From positions 47,835 through 111,834 of the forward strand of contig CAZLKN010000005.1 in NCBI GenBank assembly GCA_964560135.1: a stretch of DNA of 64,000 bases, given 5' to 3'. Positions 61,044-64,000 of the stretch are shown one piece after another (position 1 is the first letter of the stretch; each line of letters starts with the position of its first letter). Both the position numbers and the translations under genes were made by a program. A model generated the notes under the pieces. The model ran no database searches. It was given only the letters and a program-made list of their open reading frames with translations, and was not told where the DNA came from. This DNA is from CAZLKN01 sp964560135. Lineage in GTDB: Bacteria; Actinomycetota; JAICYB01.

Positions 61044-61877
61044 CTACTTCTTCCTCTTCTTCTCGCGGCGCTTCACGATGAAACGATCCGACGTCTTGCG
61101 CTTGCGGCGGGTACGCCGTTCGGGCTTCCCCCACGGCGTGGAGGCCGGACGTCCACCTGACGCCTTGCCCTCACCGCCACCGAGCGGGTGGTCCACCGGG
61201 TTCATGGCCACGCCACGGACCTTGGGGCGGCTGCCCTTCCAGCGGTTGCGCCCCGCCTTCCCGGCCGACACCAACTCGTGCTCGGCGTTACCCACCTGGC
61301 CCACCGTGGCCTTGCACTTCACGTTGACCAACCGGACCTCCCCGGAGGGCATGCGCAGGTTCGCGTACCCCTTCTCCTTGGCCATGACCTGGATCCCCGT
61401 CCCGGCCGAGCGGGCGATCCGGCCGCCGGCTCCGGGCACCAGCTCCACGTTGTGAACCACGGTGCCGTCCGGGATGTTCGCCAGAGGCAGTGCATTCCCG
61501 GGACGGATCTCCGCCTTCGGTCCGGAGACGAGCGTCTGACCCACCTTCAGGGTGTTCGGCGCGATGATGTACCGCTTCTCGCCATCGGCGTAGTGAAGAA
61601 GCGCGATCCGAGCCGACCGGTTCGGGTCGTACTCGATCGAAGCCACCTTCGCGGGGATCCCATCCTTGTTCCGGCGGAAGTCGATCTTCCGGTACTTCTG
61701 CTTGTGGCCGCCGCCCCGTCGACGCGACGTGATGCGGCCGTAGACGTTCCGGCCACCGCTCTTCGTCTTGGGGACCGTGAGCGACTTCTCGGGCTTCCGC
61801 TTCGTGATCTCCTCGAAGGTCGCCGATGACTGGAACCGACGGCCCGGTGATGTGGGTTTGCGCTGTCTGATGGGCAT
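61044..61877 (-). CDS. rplB: 50S ribosomal protein L2
   Basis: 277 residues. SGGRNVYGRITSRRRGGGHK, YADGEKRYIIAP, GIQVMAKEKGYANLRMPSGE, then VAMNPVDHPLGGGEGKASGG with the peptidyl-transferase-linked His, and a basic tail. ATG at 61877, 2 bases after the rplW stop. Confidence 0.98.
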   Translation of the reverse strand: MPIRQRKPTSPGRRFQSSATFEEITKRKPEKSLTVPKTKSGGRNVYGRITSRRRGGGHKQKYRKIDFRRNKDGIPAKVASIEYDPNRSARIALLHYADGEKRYIIAPNTLKVGQTLVSGPKAEIRPGNALPLANIPDGTVVHNVELVPGAGGRIARSAGTGIQVMAKEKGYANLRMPSGEVRLVNVKCKATVGQVGNAEHELVSAGKAGRNRWKGSRPKVRGVAMNPVDHPLGGGEGKASGGRPASTPWGKPERRTRRKRKTSDRFIVKRREKKRKK

Positions 61878-61879
61878 CG

Positions 61880-62170
61880 TCAACCGCCTTCGAAGATCTC
61901 GATCGTCTCGCCCGGAGCCAGCGTGACGATGGCACGCCTCCGGTCGGGGCGCTTGCCCCACTGCAGATGTCGCCGCACCGGCTTTCCGCGGCGGCGCAGC
62001 GTGTTGACCTTGGTCACGTGCACACCCCAGATCTCCTCCACGGCACGCCGGATGTCCGGCTTCGTGGCCCGTGGGTGCACGACGAAGGTGTACTTGCCGG
62101 TCGCGGCGTCCGCGTAGCTCTTCTCGGAGATGACGGGAGCGACGATGGCGTCGCGGGCATCCAAGCTCAC
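61880..62170 (-). CDS. rplW: 50S ribosomal protein L23
   Basis: 96 residues. VAPVISEKSYADAATGKYTF, HPRATKPDIRRAVEEIWGV and VNTLRRRGKPVRRHLQWGKR. Docks trigger factor and SRP at the exit tunnel. GTG start at 62170 overlaps the rplD stop as GTGA. Confidence 0.97.
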   Translation of the reverse strand: MSLDARDAIVAPVISEKSYADAATGKYTFVVHPRATKPDIRRAVEEIWGVHVTKVNTLRRRGKPVRRHLQWGKRPDRRRAIVTLAPGETIEIFEGG

Positions 62171-62931
62171 GCGGTCACCTCCTCATCCGGTGGCTCGCCG
62201 TTCCCTTCGGTCGTGGCCTCCGGCGCTCCGACGTCCTCGGCAGCGGCCTCTCCGGGGTCCTGTTCGCCGGTGTCTGCCTCGTCCGGGGTGTACCTGCGCT
62301 TCCCGGGCATCTCGGCCGCCCGAACCTGGAAGCCGTCCAGAGCGGACCGGAAGAAGATCACCGTATCTGCGCGGAGGACGTCGTAGGTGTTGAGCTGGGT
62401 CTCCACGATGGTGGCGACGTCGGGCAGGTTCCGGAAGGAGTAGGCAGCGTTCACCGCGTCGGCAGGGATGACCACCAGCGCCTTGCCCTCCACTTTGCAG
62501 GCCTCCAGCACCTTGATGGCCCGCCTGGTCTTCGGATCCTCGAACACGAGGTCATCGAGGATCAGGATCTTTCCCTCGGCGGCCCGGGCCGTGAGCGCCG
62601 AGCGGAGCGCGAGCACCTTCATCTTCTTGTTGACCGACACCGAGTGGTCACGGGGCTTGGGCCCGAAGGCCACACCGCCGCCGACCCACTGCGGTTCCCG
62701 GATCGATCCATGGCGAGCCCGGCCGGTACCCTTCTGCCGCCAGGGCTTCTTGCCGCCGCCCCGCACCTCTCCCCGGGTCTTGGTCGAGTGGGTCCCCGAG
62801 CGCGCGGCGGCGAGCTGCGCGGTGACGACCTGGTGCATCAGCGGCACGTTCACCTTCGCGGCGAAGATCTGGTCGAGGAGGGTGACCTCGCCCGTCTGGG
62901 TTCCGTCTTCGGTCAGCAGGGGGACGTTCAC
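62167..62931 (-). CDS. rplD: 50S ribosomal protein L4 with acidic C-terminal tail
   Basis: 254 residues. HQVVTAQLAAARSGTHSTKT, GGGKKPWRQKGTGRARHGS and FGPKPRDHSVSVNKKMK are typical. About 45 extra acidic residues follow the normal end (DADTGEQ-like EADTGEQDPGEAAAEDVGA). L4 can repress S10 operons in E. coli; no leader was searchable because tuf-rpsJ spacing is only 29 bases. GTG start at 62931. Confidence 0.96.
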   Translation of the reverse strand: MNVPLLTEDGTQTGEVTLLDQIFAAKVNVPLMHQVVTAQLAAARSGTHSTKTRGEVRGGGKKPWRQKGTGRARHGSIREPQWVGGGVAFGPKPRDHSVSVNKKMKVLALRSALTARAAEGKILILDDLVFEDPKTRRAIKVLEACKVEGKALVVIPADAVNAAYSFRNLPDVATIVETQLNTYDVLRADTVIFFRSALDGFQVRAAEMPGKRRYTPDEADTGEQDPGEAAAEDVGAPEATTEGNGEPPDEEVTA

Positions 62932-63581
62932 GACGGCTTCACCCTCCGGACGGCCGAGCGGACCACGACCAGGCCCCCGTTGGGTCCAGGCACCGCGCCC
63001 TTCACCAGGAGCAGGTTGCGCTCGGAGTCGACCTTCACGATCTCGAGATTCAGGATGGTCACACGATCGTGGCCCAGCCGACCCGGCATCTTCTGGCCCT
63101 TGAAGACCCGGGAGGGGGTAGCACAGGCACCGACGGCCCCGGGGACGCGGTGCTTCCGCTCCGTGCCGTGGGTCGCCGGCGCACCTCCGAAGTTGTGCCG
63201 CTTGTAGACGCCCGAGAAGCCCTTCCCCTTGGAGGTCCCGACGACGTCGGTGAGCTCGCCGGACTCGAACACGTCCGCGCGCAGCTCCTGTCCGACCTGG
63301 AACTGCGACGCGTCCGCGACCCGGAGCTCGACCAGATGCCGATGGGGGCCGACCTGCGCTTTGCGGAGATGGCCCAGCTGCGGCTTGTTGAGCTTGTTCT
63401 CCTTCAGCTCACCGAATGCGAGCTGGATCGCGGAGTACCCGTCGCGCTCCAGAGTCTTGATCTGGGCAACCCGACAGGGTCCGGCCTCGATCACGGTGAC
63501 GGGGATGGCTCGCGCGGCGTCATCGAAGATCTGGGTCATCCCCAGCTTCCGCCCGATGAGTCCCTTGGTGACGATCGCCAT
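62928..63581 (-). CDS. rplC: 50S ribosomal protein L3
   Basis: 217 residues. GLIGRKLGMTQIFDDAARAI start, VVGTSKGKGFSGVYKRHNFG with the usual Gly/Lys-rich loop, and LGHDRVTILNLEIVKVDSER. ATG at 63581, 1 base after the rpsJ stop. Confidence 0.97.
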   Translation of the reverse strand: MAIVTKGLIGRKLGMTQIFDDAARAIPVTVIEAGPCRVAQIKTLERDGYSAIQLAFGELKENKLNKPQLGHLRKAQVGPHRHLVELRVADASQFQVGQELRADVFESGELTDVVGTSKGKGFSGVYKRHNFGGAPATHGTERKHRVPGAVGACATPSRVFKGQKMPGRLGHDRVTILNLEIVKVDSERNLLLVKGAVPGPNGGLVVVRSAVRRVKPS

Positions 63582-63582
63582 G

Positions 63583-63912
63583 CTATCTGGCCCCCGCGAG
63601 CTTGATCTCGATGTCGACGCCTGCGGGCAGGTCGAGCCGCTGGAGATCCTCGATCGTGCGCGGTGTGGGATCGATCACGTCGATCAACCGCTTGTGGGTA
63701 CGCATCTCGAAGTGTTCACGCGAGTCCTTGTCCTTGTGCGGCGAGCGGATGACGCAGTAGATGTTCCGCTCGGTGGGAAGGGGCACGGGACCGGAGACCT
63801 TCGCCCCCGACCGCAGCACCGTCTCCACGATGCGCTTCGCCGAGAGGTCGACGACCTCATGGTCGAAGGCCTTCAGCTTGATCCTGATGCGCTGTGTCGT
63901 CGGTGCCGCCAT
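63583..63912 (-). CDS. rpsJ: 30S ribosomal protein S10
   Basis: 109 residues, a few longer than usual at the N-terminus. RIRIKLKAFDHEVVDLSAKR, SGPVPLPTERNIYCVIRSPH and FEMRTHKRLIDVIDPTPRTI. First of the S10 cluster, 29 bases after tuf, probably transcribed with it. Also known as NusE. Confidence 0.98.
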   Translation of the reverse strand: MAAPTTQRIRIKLKAFDHEVVDLSAKRIVETVLRSGAKVSGPVPLPTERNIYCVIRSPHKDKDSREHFEMRTHKRLIDVIDPTPRTIEDLQRLDLPAGVDIEIKLAGAR

Positions 63913-63941
63913 CGTCGTGTTCTTCCTTCGCCTGTCTCTCG

Positions 63942-64000
63942 TTACTTCTCGATCTTCGTGACGCGACCGGCACCAACCGTCCGGCCACCCTCACGGATAG
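63942..64000 (-). CDS. tuf: Elongation factor Tu (C-terminal fragment)
   Basis: Last 18 codons plus TAA (stop at 63942-63944). The product ends IREGGRTVGAGRVTKIEK, the unmistakable EF-Tu tail. The gene continues beyond the right edge. tuf directly upstream of rpsJ is the common actinobacterial str-S10 junction. Confidence 0.96.
   Translation of the reverse strand, partial: IREGGRTVGAGRVTKIEK

Noticed and set aside
1..64000. CRISPR arrays, IS elements, prophage genes, tRNA or rRNA genes
   Set aside because: No regularly spaced repeats, transposase motifs, integrase-like proteins or cloverleaf patterns were seen on either strand.

Overview
This is a GC-rich chromosomal window from what looks like a bacterium of the phylum Actinobacteria. 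The evidence is: a bL37 mini-gene (an actinobacterial ribosomal protein); a groES-groEL pair with a CIRCE operator and a His-rich GroEL tail; the actinobacterial order rplQ-truA-rplM-rpsI-glmM-glmS-acpS-nnr-alr-tsaEB-rimI-tsaD-groESL; many GTG starts; and -10 boxes of the TAnnnT type. Several genes differ in size or architecture from the forms I know in well-studied actinobacteria, so a deep-branching class is possible, but this is inference. Nothing in the window looks recently transferred: I see no insertion sequence, phage gene, tRNA, rRNA or CRISPR array. No gene-free stretch exceeds 300 bases.

Region 1 (1-9.3 kb) is mixed metabolism: the 5' end of moaA, a coupled hyuB/hyuA/PlsY-like trio, an MFS exporter, bL37, a lipoprotein hydrolase, an SDR/metallo-beta-lactamase pair and a lipoprotein. 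Region 2 (8.7-24.4 kb) holds two leftward LivFGHM-type ABC importer clusters whose components are fused. Cluster 1 makes LivH-LivM-LivG as one chain plus LivF. Cluster 2 makes LivH, a LivM-LivG fusion and LivF. Each has its own binding protein and at least one secreted protein of unknown function.

Region 3 (24.6-29.2 kb) has small membrane proteins, a SCP2 protein, a RipA-like NlpC/P60 peptidase and a zinc-ribbon protein. Region 4 (29.2-46.6 kb) runs leftward: groESL under CIRCE, the tRNA t6A genes tsaE-tsaB-rimI-tsaD, a type 4 uracil-DNA glycosylase, a P1 peptidase, an alpha/beta hydrolase, a BsuPI-domain lipoprotein, alr, nnrED, acpS, an oversized GlmS-like protein, glmM and a geranylgeranyl-reductase-type flavoprotein.

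Region 5 (46.6-64 kb) is the fused S10-spc-alpha ribosomal supercluster, read leftward from tuf (partial at the right edge) through rpsJ to rplQ, truA, rplM and rpsI, with secY, adk and map inside. infA is absent from its usual place between map and rpmJ. rpsE appears to start at a CTG overlapping the rplR stop. Several ribosomal proteins carry long Ala/Pro/Glu-rich tails. Almost all genes here are packed end to end with 1- or 4-base stop/start overlaps, so translational coupling is the rule.
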